Source: Amphiura filiformis
Taxonomy: Eukaryota > Echinodermata > Ophiuroidea > Amphilepidida > Amphiuridae
Direction: 5' to 3'
NCBI RefSeq assembly: GCF_039555335.1
Contig: NC_092647.1
Location: forward strand, 19,070,946 to 19,134,945
Length of the DNA: 64,000 nucleotides
A program made the position numbers and the translations under genes. The stretch's first letter is position 1; the number at the start of each line of letters is the position of its first letter. This document shows, one piece after another, positions 36,701 to 46,616 of the stretch. The notes under the pieces are model-generated. The model was given only the letters and a program-made list of their open reading frames with translations, searched no databases and was not told where the DNA came from.

Positions 36701-39700
36701 CAGCCGCAGATTGGAAGTAATGCCAGTTGGTATGTCATTTATATATGTTAGAAACAGAAGTGGACCCAGCACGGTGCCCTGTGGTACCCCAGATGTAACG
36801 GGTACCCACTCCGATGCTTGTCCATCGATGACCACACGCTGGCTACGTTGGGTCAAGAAGTGATTAGTCCACTGAAGGAGAGAGCCTCTGACACCATAGT
36901 GTTGTAATTTCCGTAGTAGTCTTTGGTGGGGTACCCTGTCAAAAGCCTTTGAAAAGTCTAAGACAATGGCGTCGACCTGTTCGGGTTCATCGATGGATTT
37001 GGCAAGGTCCTGAGCTGTTAAGATTAGCTGGGTTTCACAAGAACGGCCAGATCGGAAACCGTGCTGAGCTTCAGTGAGAATGTCATGCTGGTTGTAGTGC
37101 TTCATGATGTTACTGAATATTATATGTTCCAAGAGCTTGCTACATATTGAAGTTATGGACACCGGGCGGTAGTTAGATGGTGCGCTCCTATCGCCTTTCT
37201 TAAAGATTGGTGAGATATTAGCAGAACGCCAATCTGATGGAATGTCTCCAGTGTCCAAGGATTTCTGGAATATGTAGGTGAGGATCGGAGAAATTTCAAC
37301 AGCAAATTCTTTCAACACCCGGGCTGGTAGAGTATCTGGTCCTGTAGCTTTCCTGATGTTTAAGGAGCACAGCAGCTTCAGGACACCATCACATGTGACG
37401 ACAATGCGGTTCATGGTAGGGATGGTAGAGTCGCCAAGATCTGGTATGCTGGCTGGATCCTCATGGGTGAACACAGAGCTGAACTGGTTGTTGAATGCTG
37501 TAGCTTTGCCTTTGCTATCAAAGATGTCTGCCAAGAGCGAAGCGTTTTTCTTCACGACGGACCACCTCGGACTACTTTTCTTCAGCCCAAATGTCAAAAA
37601 TTCATAAACAGAGTTCAAAATTAAAAATGGTCCAATTTCATCGAAACTGGTCTCAAATTGCTCCAAGGAATCGCATATCAACGTTTGCACAGTATTTTTT
37701 GTGGGACATGAGAGAACATCAAACATATCGAATTACATTCTGAATACCAGGAATGTCTTTCTGATATCAAGTAATTTTGATTGTTTGAAATTAGCGATAT
37801 TAAACACATTTTATGGCAAATTATTGACTTATGTAGGAAAGCTAGATGCTTAAAAATCACCCCATAGGCCCTATAGCGCCACGTACTAAAAGAATCATAG
37901 CAATTATTATTAATGCAAAATCCAACAAAGCAATCCAAGCATAATTGATGGCATAAAATCACCAAAATAAGCTAAAATATCTAACACGTGTTGGTAAGGA
38001 AGAAACCCCACCAGAGGAACTAAATACTTACGAGCTGGCAACAGGGAATTTGTCTCACAGGGAGACACCAAACTAGCCTATATCCAGTCAAATCTTCGAG
38101 AGGAAGATTTTCGAGAAAACCTGGACACTTGGAAAGAATCTCACCAGGAGTATCAAAAAGCAAGAATTGTCTGAACTTAATCAGATATGATGGGACTACA
38201 TCATCAAAATAATATTTAATTTGTGTTTTTATTCTTGCATTCTTGTTCCATTATTTTTATTGGGTTTTTATGTTTTTGATGCCATCTTTCTGATATTGCT
38301 GTACTTGGTTTGGGACTCATGTAGGCCTACATGAAAAGTTACCAAAATATTGGAGAAGTATTTTTATCTATTAAGGGATGGAATCAAAACTCGACCGGCG
38401 GTTGACCGCCGGTTTTCGTCCGGTTCCGCACGGTTTCTATATTGTTCTGGACGGAACCCAGTGGCGTACCGTGGCCGCTCCTACTCCGGGGGGCTGAAGA
38501 AAATTCAATTTTGCCGCCCCTTCCCCAAAAGCCCGACTTTTTTTACGGTGGTTTGAAAAAGTGAAGAGCAAAAAAAAGGGATTTTCTGCGCTAGCGCCCT
38601 AAAAGCAACACATTTTGATGTATATAATTAGTAGGCCTACCATTTTGTAAAAATTTGTTATACTTACATTTTGCCGCCCTTTTTTCTTTACAAATTCTTT
38701 TTGCCGCCCCTTCGTTTTTGCCGCCCCTGTTTTGCCGTCCCTTCTTCCGCCGCCCCTTCGTTTTGGCCGCCCTGCCTTTACACCGGGGCTCGCCCCCCAT
38801 ACGCGCATGGAACCAGGCGGAACCTGCGGTCAACCGCCGTCAAATTTTGATTTCATCCCTAAGATAGTGCGCATCTGTATATTGATTGAGTTGAACTGTA
38901 CGTAACCATGTTAACCAAACGGGATTTTTTGAAACATCGTAACATTTATCATCGTGTATACTGGGTTATGAACATTATACAGTTTATATCGTAGGCCTAT
39001 ACTTTATTCAGGGGTATGCCTTCTGACATGAAAAGGTGCTACGGGTGTGGCTGGCGATGGCGGTCAAGGGTCCCTTCTTCAGGCTTCCTGGCAGATCATA
39101 AAACTTCACTCACGCTCCAGTACTCTAACCCCACTTTGAGTAAGACTCCCAAAATGTTCTTCCAATACTTCAGGCTATTTTCTGTATACCTTTCTCGAGT
39201 CAGTCATTGAGATTTCTATTAGGGCTGCCTGCTCAAGTACACCTGCGTCAAGGTACATGGCTGGTACTATGCAGTACCAGGGGAGTAGGCTACCAGTGTA
39301 GTAGCAGTTTAGTACCACTGCTGATGAGTCCTGTGCAGTAGCAGCATCGAAAACTGTGTAGGTACTCTTGTGTGTACCAGTCAGATACTTTGGAGTGTAT
39401 CTGTGCAGGAGGCCCCAATCCCGGGCCCCAATAGGAATCTTGTTGTAGTTTATATAAAAGTATACATTTTCAGAAAGGAAATTAATCAAGGAATCCAACT
39501 AGCATAATTAACAGATTCAAGCAAAAATTAAGTTTTTGAGAAAATCTCAAAATTTGATTTTACTTTGGAAGGAAGGTAGGCCCTACTAAACTGAGCTCAA
39601 AAAGAAACTTATAATTTTTTACAACTTGTGAATCACAAGGTCATATCTTAAAATACTGTCAATCAAAATGAACCAAAATTACACACAGGATTACCTTAAG

Positions 39701-41157
39701 GGATCTAGAATGAGCGTTTATGGCGTTTCGACAGTATTTTTTTGTAGGACATGAGAGCACACTCAGACGTATCGAATTGCATTCTGAATACGAAGCATGT
39801 CTTTCTGATATCAAATAATTTTCATTTTTGAAATTCACGATATAATACAAATTTTATGACAAATTATTAAAATTTGATATTTTTCAAATTTTTGATATAT
39901 AACAGTCCTCGAAATAAATTTTATAAATCTAATGATATATTCTTAAAGTGTATGTAGCTGGGAGGAAAAGCCGACGATCAATTGAAAATTTTGACCTTTT
40001 ATATTGAAGATATGGATTTTTCCCCCCAAAAGACCTTTTTTTTTTTGGTGTTTTGGGAAAAAAATCCATATCTTCAATACGAAAGGTCAAAATTTTCAAT
40101 TGATCGTCGGCTATTCATCCCACCTACATACACTTTAAGTATAAATCATCAGATTTATAAAGTTTACTTCAAGTACTGTTAAATATCAAAATATCAATTT
40201 TAATGATTTGCCATAAAATGTGTATTACATTGCGAATTTCAAAAATCAAAATTATTTGATATCAGAAAGACATTCTTCGTATTCAGAATGCAATTCGATA
40301 TGTCTGATGTGCTCTAATGTCCCACAATAAATACTGTCCAAACGTTCATACCCCAGCCCTTAATACTCTACTCAAAACACATGTCAATAACCAAGCAGTT
40401 GTCCAACTGACACAGCAGCAAAATGCACTGTCATGGGACAGCTTCCTGGACTTCCTTCACTTTCACAGCCCAACATTTGGCACCCAGGACAAAAAATCTG
40501 TCAGAATGCACACAAGATCCTTGCACAGATGATAAAACGGTGCTGCTTTCTGCTTTTCATACACTTTTTTCATGAAACAGGGCTGGGCTGTGAATGTGGT
40601 CCAGGAAGCTGTCCCATGTCAGTGCATTTTGCTGTTGTGTCAGTTGGATAACTCCTTGGTTACTGACATGTGTTAAGAGTAGAGTATTGAAGTAAATCTG
40701 TGTGTAATTTTGGTTCAATTTGATGGACAGGATTTCAAGATATGACCTTGTGAAAAATTATAAGTTTCTTTTTGAGCTCAGTTTAGTATAAGGACTTCAA
40801 TTTGGTTAGTAACAATCCCGCAACTTAATGATTGCCACAGTTGTCTGGTGATGGTAATTTAATGGTCGTCCGTTCGAGGGTAATGTATTTAAGAGAAATT
40901 ACGGTTACCGTACCTTTACTCGACAATGTATCTCTCAATCCAACCTGGTCAATGAGCTTCAACATTAGTGCTGCTTCGTCTAGATCTTTTAACAAATCTA
41001 AGATATTTGGTTCATCGCTAGCATGGCTAGAGCTGTTAGACACTGAATGATCAATATAACCCGTATCAGTTTCCGCTGTAAATATCAAACTGTAGAATAC
41101 CAAACTTAAGAAAATAATTCCAACCATTTTAGGAAATGTTACGGTTGAATTAGACAT
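24762..41157 (-). CDS. Secreted fasciclin (FAS1) domain protein, 3' end incomplete
   Basis: Exons in order: 41157-40914, 27668-27430, 25945-25759, 25057-24848, with splice signals and phases 1, 0, 1 that agree. The product begins with a hydrophobic signal peptide (VGIIFLSLVFYSLIFTA), then a full FAS1 domain from NILDLLKDLDEAALML through TIFAPYDLAFELL, MYHIVKG and NASNGAVYIIQNV, then a second FAS1 domain from IADVLMHNKSFSVL to FTMFPPTNEAFNKL and IEYHVLD. FAS1 proteins (TGFBI, periostin and relatives) are extracellular adhesion or matrix proteins. The rest of domain 2 is not found; reading through the last donor adds 28 codons to a stop at 24762. The 13 kb first intron contains the minisatellite and a LINE. 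The gene converges on RPL4. Confidence 0.85.
24848..25057 (-). CDS. FAS1 gene exon 4 (start of FAS1 domain 2 core)
   Basis: Acceptor TTTTTTAG, donor GTAAGT. Reads GPFTMFPPTNEAFNKLSPDI, then LLKQLIEYHVLDRTLYTAGS and VQGCALNLTVWY. It contains the H1 motif (TMFPPTNEAF) and the YH motif (EYHVLD). The donor implies one more exon, which I could not find at 21424-24841; the family's ASNGVIHVID-like ending is missing. Confidence 0.85.
25130..25260. repeat. Short CTTCAGTAGATA words
   Basis: CTTCAGTAGATA occurs near 25128 and 25203, with CTTCAGCAGATAGCAA near 25242. They resemble the reverse complement of part of the large minisatellite unit but are too few and diverged to claim a link. Lies in an intron of the FAS1 gene. 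Confidence 0.4.
25288..25600. mobile_element. AACGTTTT-rich element remnant
   Basis: Many AACGTTTT/AAAACGTT words in a 300-base stretch ending TGCTTGCTGGGA. This composition and the CTGGG end resemble the element at 47882-49106 (CCCAGC ends, ACGTT words). Exact limits are uncertain. Confidence 0.4.
25759..25945 (-). CDS. FAS1 gene exon 3 (end of domain 1, start of domain 2)
   Basis: Acceptor CTTTTAG, donor GTATCT. Reads RLTAGGGPVIDGGNASNGAV YIIQNVMYPVPPGNIADVLM then HNKSFSVLGKLVQKAGLMDY. NASNGAVYIIQ..M.P ends one FAS1 domain, and F..L..L...AGL starts the next. Confidence 0.87.
26465..26947. mobile_element. Near-perfect 483-bp palindrome
   Basis: Arms 26465-26650 and 26763-26947 are reverse complements with few mismatches, starting GGCACAAAAAGAAACTCGTC. 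Open frames on both strands simply mirror each other. Lies in an intron of the FAS1 gene. Confidence 0.85.
27430..27668 (-). CDS. FAS1 gene exon 2 (domain 1 core)
   Basis: Acceptor TCTTTCAG, donor GTATGT. Reads PYTIFAPYDLAFELLPDSIY NELMNNQTNLKHTLMYHIVK and GAFYLFPPPDGHG..LLPSLISGKYVRLNIY. It carries both FAS1 signatures, TIFAP.D.AF and YH. Enters in phase 1 from exon 1 and ends in phase 0. Confidence 0.9.
27746..28071. mobile_element. TTAA-flanked palindromic MITE
   Basis: TTAA (27742-27745) precedes GGGGGTACTACACCCTTGCC, and the right end GGCCAGGGGTGTAGTACCCC is followed by TTAA (28072-28075). The interior is also largely self-complementary. Same family as the single end at 11161. Confidence 0.85.
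28164..28306. mobile_element. 143-bp foldback MITE
   Basis: GTTGTTGGGCA at the left is mirrored by TGCCCAACAAC at the right, and ACCTCCTATGTGATTGTGGCCCCTGAA is mirrored imperfectly inside. It folds over nearly its full length. Confidence 0.7.
28307..29456. other. FAS1 gene intron 1, unremarkable part
   Basis: No exon, RNA or repeat limit was recognised. The open frame at 28905-29102 has no recognisable domain. Confidence 0.45.
29457..35315. repeat. 5.9-kb minisatellite, 34-bp unit, about 170 copies
   Basis: The unit joins GAAGTAGCTATCTACTGCTG to ATACTGGTATAGAT. The main variable spot is TAT, TGT or CAT after ACTGG. Runs of TAT-TGT-CAT units make a 102-bp higher-order repeat (for example 33390-34000). 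A 10-unit block is duplicated with an exact 340-bp offset (AGACGAAGGAGC at 32681 and 33021). AGTAGCTATCTACT is near-palindromic, and the common variant AGTAGATATCTACT is a perfect 14-base palindrome. With 34 bases per unit every frame meets stops, so it is not coding. It sits in intron 1 of the FAS1 gene. Confidence 0.98.
35316..35682. other. CpG-rich flank between minisatellite and LINE
   Basis: Around 35340-35455 the sequence is unusually CpG-rich (GCGTGAACGCGTCACGCGAC and CGCACGCGCGCACGCG). No gene was recognised. Confidence 0.4.
35683..37660 (-). mobile_element. CR1/L2-like LINE, 5'-truncated, with hexamer tail
   Basis: On the - strand a reverse-transcriptase region (about 37600-36500) is followed by its C-terminal domain (36494-35892), about 180 bases of 3' UTR, and a tail of four to five CGTAAA hexamers (35710-35683). 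Short microsatellite tails instead of poly(A) are typical of CR1/L2-type LINEs. No ORF1 or endonuclease domain is present. The 5' end meets half of a TTAA-type MITE at about 37680. Confidence 0.82.
35892..36494 (-). pseudogene. LINE ORF2 C-terminal domain (frameshifted from RT)
   Basis: Reads CDYPYLGLLFSSDLSWQKHI, then KANRMLGLLPRNLR, EQAYFGLVRPHLYCSTVWSP and IESIQ-like VESIQRRAARFVL, and ends QLWNSLPVAVQSAPTLEAFR. YLG..L..dLsW..HI...KA.r.LG.l.RNL and AYf.LVRP.LEY-like blocks are normal after the RT of CR1/L2 LINEs. One base is missing between this frame and the RT frame upstream (near 36498). Confidence 0.85.
36500..37726 (-). pseudogene. LINE reverse transcriptase
   Basis: Contains KATGPDTLPARVLKEFA, SDWRSANISPIFKKGDRSAP SNYRPVSITS, QHGFRSGRSCETQL, DFSKAFDRVPHQRLL, TSGVPQGTVLGPLLFLTYIN and the catalytic FADDCLLY near residue 345 of the open frame, so all core RT motifs are intact. 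The first 20 or so residues (CPTKNTVQT) are translated MITE sequence, not LINE. Missing 5' domains and a frameshift make it inactive. Confidence 0.88.
37680..37835. mobile_element. Half copy of the 39700/46617 MITE family
   Basis: CAGTATTTTTTGTGGGACAT, then ATTACATTCTGAATACCAGG and GTCTTTCTGATATCAA match the outer arm of the complete elements. The other arm is absent. Confidence 0.75.
37836..38370. other. FAS1 gene intron 1, no feature seen
   Basis: Unremarkable sequence between MITE copies. Confidence 0.4.
38375..38859. mobile_element. TTAA-type MITE carrying a nested hAT MITE
   Basis: TTAA (38371-38374) precedes GGGATGGAATCAAAACTCGA and GGCGGTTGACC. The right end mirrors it as GGTCAACCGCCGTCAAATTT..CATCCC and is followed by TAAG, probably a mutated target copy. 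The middle is a separate insertion at 38459-38806. Confidence 0.7.
38459..38806. mobile_element. Nested hAT-like MITE with CCGCCCCTT repeats
   Basis: Starts CAGTGGCGTACCGTGG and ends CCCCCCATACGCGC. The flanks ACGGAACC (38451-38458) and ATGGAACC (38807-38814) look like an 8-bp duplication with one change. The interior repeats TTTTGCCGCCCCTT-like words (about 38510-38770). Confidence 0.6.
38860..39695. other. FAS1 gene intron 1, no feature seen
   Basis: Nothing recognised. Around 39210-39400 the triplet-like words GTACCAGG/AGTACCACTG recur loosely. Confidence 0.4.
39700..40359. mobile_element. 660-bp palindromic MITE, TTAA duplication (copy 1)
   Basis: TTAA flanks at 39696-39699 and 40360-40363. 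The two arms mirror each other along the whole element (GACAGTATTTTTTTGTAGGA, ATTCTGAATACGAAG, ATCAATTGAAAATTTTGACC) around a T-rich centre at about 40045. Copy 2 at 46617-47268 is in the opposite orientation. Confidence 0.92.
40364..40830. other. Intronic, with a short mirrored pair
   Basis: ACACATGTCAATAACCAAGC..GTTGTCCAACTGACACAGCAG..GGGACAGCTTCCTGG (40376-40446) is mirrored at about 40598-40672, so this too is a small foldback. No coding potential. Confidence 0.5.
40914..41157 (-). CDS. FAS1 gene exon 1 (signal peptide, start of FAS1 domain 1)
   Basis: ATG at 41157 gives MSNSTVTFPKMVGIIFLSLV FYSLIFTAETDTGY, a signal peptide, then NILDLLKDLDEAALMLKLID QVGLRDTLSSK before donor GTACGG. The upstream in-frame ATG at 41289 would bury the signal 44 residues in, so 41157 (or the second Met at 41127) is preferred. 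Ends in phase 1, matching exon 2 at 27668. Confidence 0.8.
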
Positions 41158-41289
41158 GATGAATCCGATAACATTGCAAAACCAAATACGAAGTTGAATT
41201 TGTTGTTTTCCTGTGATTGTGCTTCTGTTTGTATACGTTATCACTTTGTTAAAGATAACAATTAAAGAAAACAAACTGACCTTTGACAT

Positions 41290-42425
41290 GTTTGGTTACA
41301 TGCGTGAATTTTGGACTGATATGACGTTAATGATGATACTTGAATGGGTGGGGGGGGGCGGCGGGGGATACTTAGTACTCAGTACAATACGGGGAAGTGC
41401 CGCAAAGTAGCATTTTCGGCATTTCGGTATATCAATGACTCCTTTCCAGCCTAATTTTGGTATATTGATGGGTACTTTTTTCAAACTGTGTGCTGTGGAG
41501 ACATTACATGAACTGGGATCACTAAAAGTAAAAAGGTGGCTTAATTAACAGTTTTTGAAGAAAAAAAGTAGGCCCTCGGGGTTTTCAGGTTCGGGAACGG
41601 GTCGAAAATGGTGATGGCGCTGTTTAAATGCCCATCTCTCTAAATTTAATCGAAAGACTACCCGTTGAAACATATTAAATTTTCATCGACTTGCAATCGA
41701 TTTGTAGTTTTTTTATAGTCAATTTGTAGTCAAAAGGCGTGTTTTCACGTGTTTCAATGGTACGCTGAATTGGTGGTGTGCGCCCAAAAGATCAGATTAG
41801 ACCTATTTGTGCAGGCTATCCAAAAATATCTTAACACTTGCATAGCGAATTATTTTAGAAAAATGGGATATTTAAAAACTTAACCGTAAAGAATATAACC
41901 CGGGTGTTCTTAGTGAAAACTAGATTTCGCGGTTCTCGGGTTGGGTGGTTCTCGTGATAAGACTCTCTCTAATTACCCAACACCCGTTACCCATATAGGC
42001 CTACATGCTGACCTTTTAAACTACATGTAGGCCTACTATGGTATATACGTCTCTCGATTGTTCGCCTCTTCCAAGCCCTGTCCTGCTACCACATATGAGG
42101 AACCCAATACCCTTAAATTAGTATCTGGATGTAGGACGTTACAAAACATGCTAAAGTAATAACATCAATCGGGATAAATGTGAACGCAATCAGGCCGAAT
42201 ATAACGGGTAATAGGTTAGGGTTAGGGTATACGTTTCTCCTATTCAAATGTTAACAACGGAAAAAAATATTGCACCCCGGAAATAGTCATGTTCTGCTGT
42301 AGGCCTAATAGGCCGTATTGAAATAGGCCCTATGTTGAAAATAGGCCTATTGATCCGATGAGATGCACCTGCACGATTAACCACACTGCAATGCTTTCCG
42401 ATGCTTGCACTGCACCCGTCAGTAC
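41290..42425. other. Sequence upstream of the FAS1 gene
   Basis: Would contain the promoter, but no TATA box or initiator stands out. A G-run at 41349-41357 and a GGTTAGGGTTAGGG stretch near 42213 are the only notable words. Confidence 0.4.
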
Positions 42426-42426
42426 T

Positions 42427-42575
42427 CCGCGCACTACGCGATAGCGCACCGCGCACTACGCGATAGCGCACCGCGCACTACGCGATAGCGCACCGCGCAC
42501 TACGCGATAGCGCACCGCGAGCACGCGATACGCACCGCGAGCACGCGTTAGTGAGCCACGCGCACGCGATAGCGC
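42427..42575. repeat. 22-bp CpG-rich tandem repeat
   Basis: The unit CGCGCACTACGCGATAGCGC plus AC repeats exactly about four times, then in diverged form to about 42575, followed by a short GGAC repeat (42586-42600). Every unit holds several CpGs in an otherwise CpG-poor region. Confidence 0.9.
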
Positions 42576-42600
42576 GCGGACAGAGGACGGACGGACGGAC

Positions 42601-43856
42601 ACGCCATAATTAGTATTAACAAGATGAAGGTACTGTGCGGCAGATTCTGGTGCATTCTCAGCTATTTAGTTAAAGATTCGGAGTGCATTTTCAGCCATTT
42701 TGGTGAGCCACCTGTTTTATTATATTACTAGGCCTATTATCATATGCGAATTGCCCCGTGGAGGCCTACTGGAAGACATAGGCCTAATTTTGATAATAAT
42801 ATTTTCATGAGGAAGATTGACTTCCCAATTTAAATCCCCCCCCCCAATCCAAAACGAGGGCAGTATACCAGAAAATTTTATGGTGCTGCCAGAAGGTGAG
42901 AACTGACCTGAAAAACATGAAAAACTAAATTCGTAACGATAATTATTATCCTTAGGGTCTTTTTATTTTTTCAGTTTTCGTAAGTTTATTGTTCAGAAAC
43001 GAAAATGCATGGGATTAAATGAGTTAATCTGTAACTTGAATTTATTGTTAAGTTTTAAAGTACCAATCAGCTTATTTCAATAGAGGTGGAATGTGGATGT
43101 CTGTGTCAATAAAGGCTGGATAAGACAAGATTATGGAACACCGGTGTTTTTAGTGGTCTAGCGTCCCTCTCGTCTTTGATGTTGTTAAATTGGTTCATAT
43201 TAATGTTTGATGTTGTTAAATTGGTTCACATTAATGTGACAAACTGCCAATCCAAATGAATAGGTCCACTTTTTTCTGTAAAAACGTTGAAAAGAAACCC
43301 TTAATTGGCACAAAAGGTCCGCTTATGAGCCGGTCGCACCCCAATCCTGACGCAGGGGCGTAGCAAGCGGGGGACGAAAACTGAAACTGAAAAGATAAAA
43401 AAGATCCTATATTTCTCATTCACCCTGCCCTGTGAACTCTCAGGGCTCAAAGATATTTAGTTTGAATGTTATGAATGAAAAATTGTGCCTTTTTGGTCGA
43501 TCATGGGGCTAGAAAATTACATTTTTAGCTCTCATATCAAAATTGAAACACCGGTGTGAAACTTTACAGATGGGATTTGGTGGTAAAAGTCATTCAATCA
43601 AGAAGAAAACTTTATATTGTTAAATCGGGCCACCCCCCTCATCATCATGGCAATTAATCAAGCAAAAAACTTGATCTATACCGCTCAAAGCACAAATACA
43701 TAAAGGGTATCACCAACATCCTCGTCATCATCATCATCATGAACCATTTAATCATTATCATGCCTTCTTCATGTGATCCATTTAACAACGTTTCATAAAA
43801 AAACAATCATAATAATACCAGCAAAACATATATAGTAGAACTATCCTACAATTAAG
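42601..43856. other. Gene-free sequence
   Basis: Includes a direct repeat of TGATGTTGTTAAATTGGTTCA (43178-43229), a GGGGCGTAGCAAGCGGGGG half-end of a hAT-type MITE near 43355, and a TCATCA-rich microsatellite (43720-43742). Confidence 0.4.
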
Positions 43857-43858
43857 TA

Positions 43859-44865
43859 GGGGAGAGCGGGGAGTGTTCGCCCTAGGGGCAGGTTCGCCCA
43901 CCCCTTGTATCTCAGCACTACGGCTATCGGGGGATTTGGTGATGGCAAAATTAGGTGACATAGGTCATTACAAACTTCTCATATCAGCTACACGACATAT
44001 AGGGACGTGTTCATCGAACTGCAGCCAAAACAAAAAAATTACACCAAAACGTAATTTTTTGTTGCATTAATAATGTTGTATTATCATTGATACATAAATA
44101 CAGATGGTTTTAATGGAAATCTGTGTTGGGAACATATGGGATTTCTCAAAGATTTAATGCAGTTATAAACTCCTTATTCGATTTGTATTTTGCATACCCT
44201 GAAGAAAATACAAAAATGTGCACAAGGGCACGTTCGCCCTTTGAGGATGGGGCATGTTCGCCCTATATCTTCCCCGGGCGGACTTACCCCAAACTGGAGG
44301 GCGGACCTGCCCCATCAGCGTATTATGCAAAATATTGATAATTATACCATTAAACAAGGTACAACTACTGAAAAGCATGTTTTTTAAAGTTATGTGGTAT
44401 CAGTATTACTCATGCCATCGTTTATGCCCTAATCCATAATCTCCCCGAAGTTGTAAACATGATACGTTTAAGCTCACTTTGGACCCCTACATTTTACCAT
44501 GACCCGACCCCTGCAACAAATTTAGTGACTCCCCACTAGAGAATGAATGCCCTGTATACTCTTGCTAAATGTTTGCATTGAATATGTTATTGTTATGCAA
44601 TGTTTAAATCTTTTTTTGTGATTAGGGTGAACTTACCCCACCATATGGGCGAACCTGCCCCAATATGGGGCAAGTTCGCCACTTTGCAAAACTTTTTTGT
44701 TTGCTCTATCCTGTTGCTATTGTAAGGCCTATAGTTCTGGGATTGTAGCCGTATATAGCTAAGACATAGGGCTTTCACATGGGCTAATCAGGTCATCCCT
44801 AACCTTAAAATTGACATCGCTAGGCTGGTCAGAAAAAAATAGGGCGAACACTCCCCGCTCTCCCC
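43859..44865. mobile_element. 1-kb element with perfect inverted ends, TA flanks
   Basis: Ends GGGGAGAGCGGGGAGTGTTC and its exact complement (about 25 bases) are bounded by TA (43857-43858, 44866-44867). The word GGGCGAAC(C/T)TGCCCC recurs in both orientations inside (about 43885, 44225, 44270, 44635-44690). No transposase. Confidence 0.82.
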
Positions 44866-44867
44866 TA

Positions 44868-45414
44868 TCTATGTACTGCTACAACTTGAACTTCATCAAG
44901 GAAATCGAGATTGACAAACCGGTTGCGGGGTTAATGGATACAAGGGCCCTTGGCTTCATTCTGTCTTTAGTGCTTTGCGCGCTACTGGCCATAGGCTTCA
45001 ACATAAAAGGTCCAAGTTTCGAGATATTTTCTCAAAATTTTAAGAGCAATCTCAAGAACTACTGAACTAATACTAGGCTTGTTTGTACTCATTTTAATGC
45101 ATTTTTTACGCTGGTTCCAAATATGGTCATGAAAATTTACAATTACGAAATTTTTGAATTTTTGAATTTCTAAAGAAAATTTGGCATTTGTCGTCTGCAA
45201 TCGACACTGTAGTGTAAAAGAGTATTAACCTTTTCTTTGCTAGTATAGATGGTCTTCTATTAAAACTATACTTTAACAAAATGAATAATTAGGCCTAATT
45301 CTTGTAAAGTTGTTTAAACCTCATTTAGCCTACTAAATTTAGGCACGAGTGTTTCATGAATTAAGTGTTATATGAAAAGTATCAATTGGTGCAAACGTGG
45401 TTTGTTATAATTAT
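44868..45414. other. Gene-free sequence
   Basis: Nothing beyond AT-rich DNA was recognised. Confidence 0.4.
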
Positions 45415-45422
45415 AGTTATGT

Positions 45423-46030
45423 CAGTGGCGTAACTCCTATGGGCTCTGGGGGGCCGCGCCCCCGGGCACCCGGGCTAAGGGGCACCCAAGCCTGGATAGC
45501 CTTTGACACGATAATACTTTGTTATAGGAAAGAAGTGGAAACCTTTACCCACCATGCATAGAATTACTCTTCATTTGGGTGCCCTTCAACACAAAATTTT
45601 TTCGCGCTTCGCGCGCATTGAAACTATAAATTGGCATTTGAAAGACCTAAATTCAACTTGATTTAATACCAAATTAGTGGTATTTTTGCACGCCTGCACG
45701 CAATTGTTTTAGGAAGAGGGGGTATTTTGTATTCTTGCCCCTGATCGCCACAATCACTAGCTACGTCACTGCAGCTAGTACAGCAGTCTTCACAAGTAAA
45801 GACATTGGAGAATATGAAAACATTTTGTTTTATTAACATGCACTGCATTAGCTTGTATTGAAACATGAAATAAATTTAATCTGAAACACTATTTGTAAGT
45901 TATTCGGTAGGTCTATACATGTATGCCTTTCAATACCAAAATTGATTAGCTCTGCACCATGCACACCCTTGGTTAGGGGCACCCGAACTACTTTCGCCCC
46001 CGGGCACCCTGTCACAAAGTTACGCCACTG
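45423..46030. mobile_element. hAT MITE with 8-bp target duplication
   Basis: AGTTATGT flanks both ends (45415-45422, 46031-46038). Terminal repeats CAGTGGCGTAAC and GTTACGCCACTG. Inner words GGGCACCCGGGC / GGGCACCCGAAC are partly mirrored. No transposase. Confidence 0.9.
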
Positions 46031-46038
46031 AGTTATGT

Positions 46039-46612
46039 ATAGAATGATCTGTTTTTGAACAAAAATATCAAATTTTAAGGTCGATAAAACGGTTAAGCAT
46101 TAATGGATGTAATTGGCCCTTGGCCTCTGAATGACTAAAAAGTGAATATATGTCAAACGTGTGGTAAACAAATTTGTACCAGATTGTGCGGTCTGTTAAC
46201 ATTCTAAGTGTCATCCAGTCATTTTACTATCTTCTAATTTTCTTTGAAGTGATGTCATCATCTTTCAAAGAATCTCCAAATTAGACTGTCCTTGGTAAAT
46301 TTTTTTAGTGAAATGACTAAACCCATTTAAGTTTATACATCGACCGACTATTTAAGGAGGACACACATTGTCAATAACACTCCCACGTGCCAGAAACTAT
46401 TACTATTAATATTTGTGAAAAACAACGCGATGTTGAAATAATGTGAAATGTTGGTCAACCATCTATGGTCAAACAACGCAAATTGCGTATGCGATAGTAT
46501 GTCCTTTTCGATATAATAAATGAACAATAATTTGAGGGTCTGATTATTGATATCCCAAATGTATAGAGCAGAACCCAAACCCAGACTCCAGTGCAAAGTG
46601 TGGTTCTTTTGA
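46039..46612. other. Gene-free sequence
   Basis: No recognised feature. Confidence 0.4.
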
Positions 46613-46616
46613 TTAA

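Noticed and set aside
37278-37607. + strand open frame opposite the LINE reverse transcriptase
   Set aside because: Shadow of the - strand RT, which has all expected motifs.
42205-42240. Two TTAGGG units (interstitial telomere repeat)
   Set aside because: Only two copies, expected by chance in AT-rich DNA.
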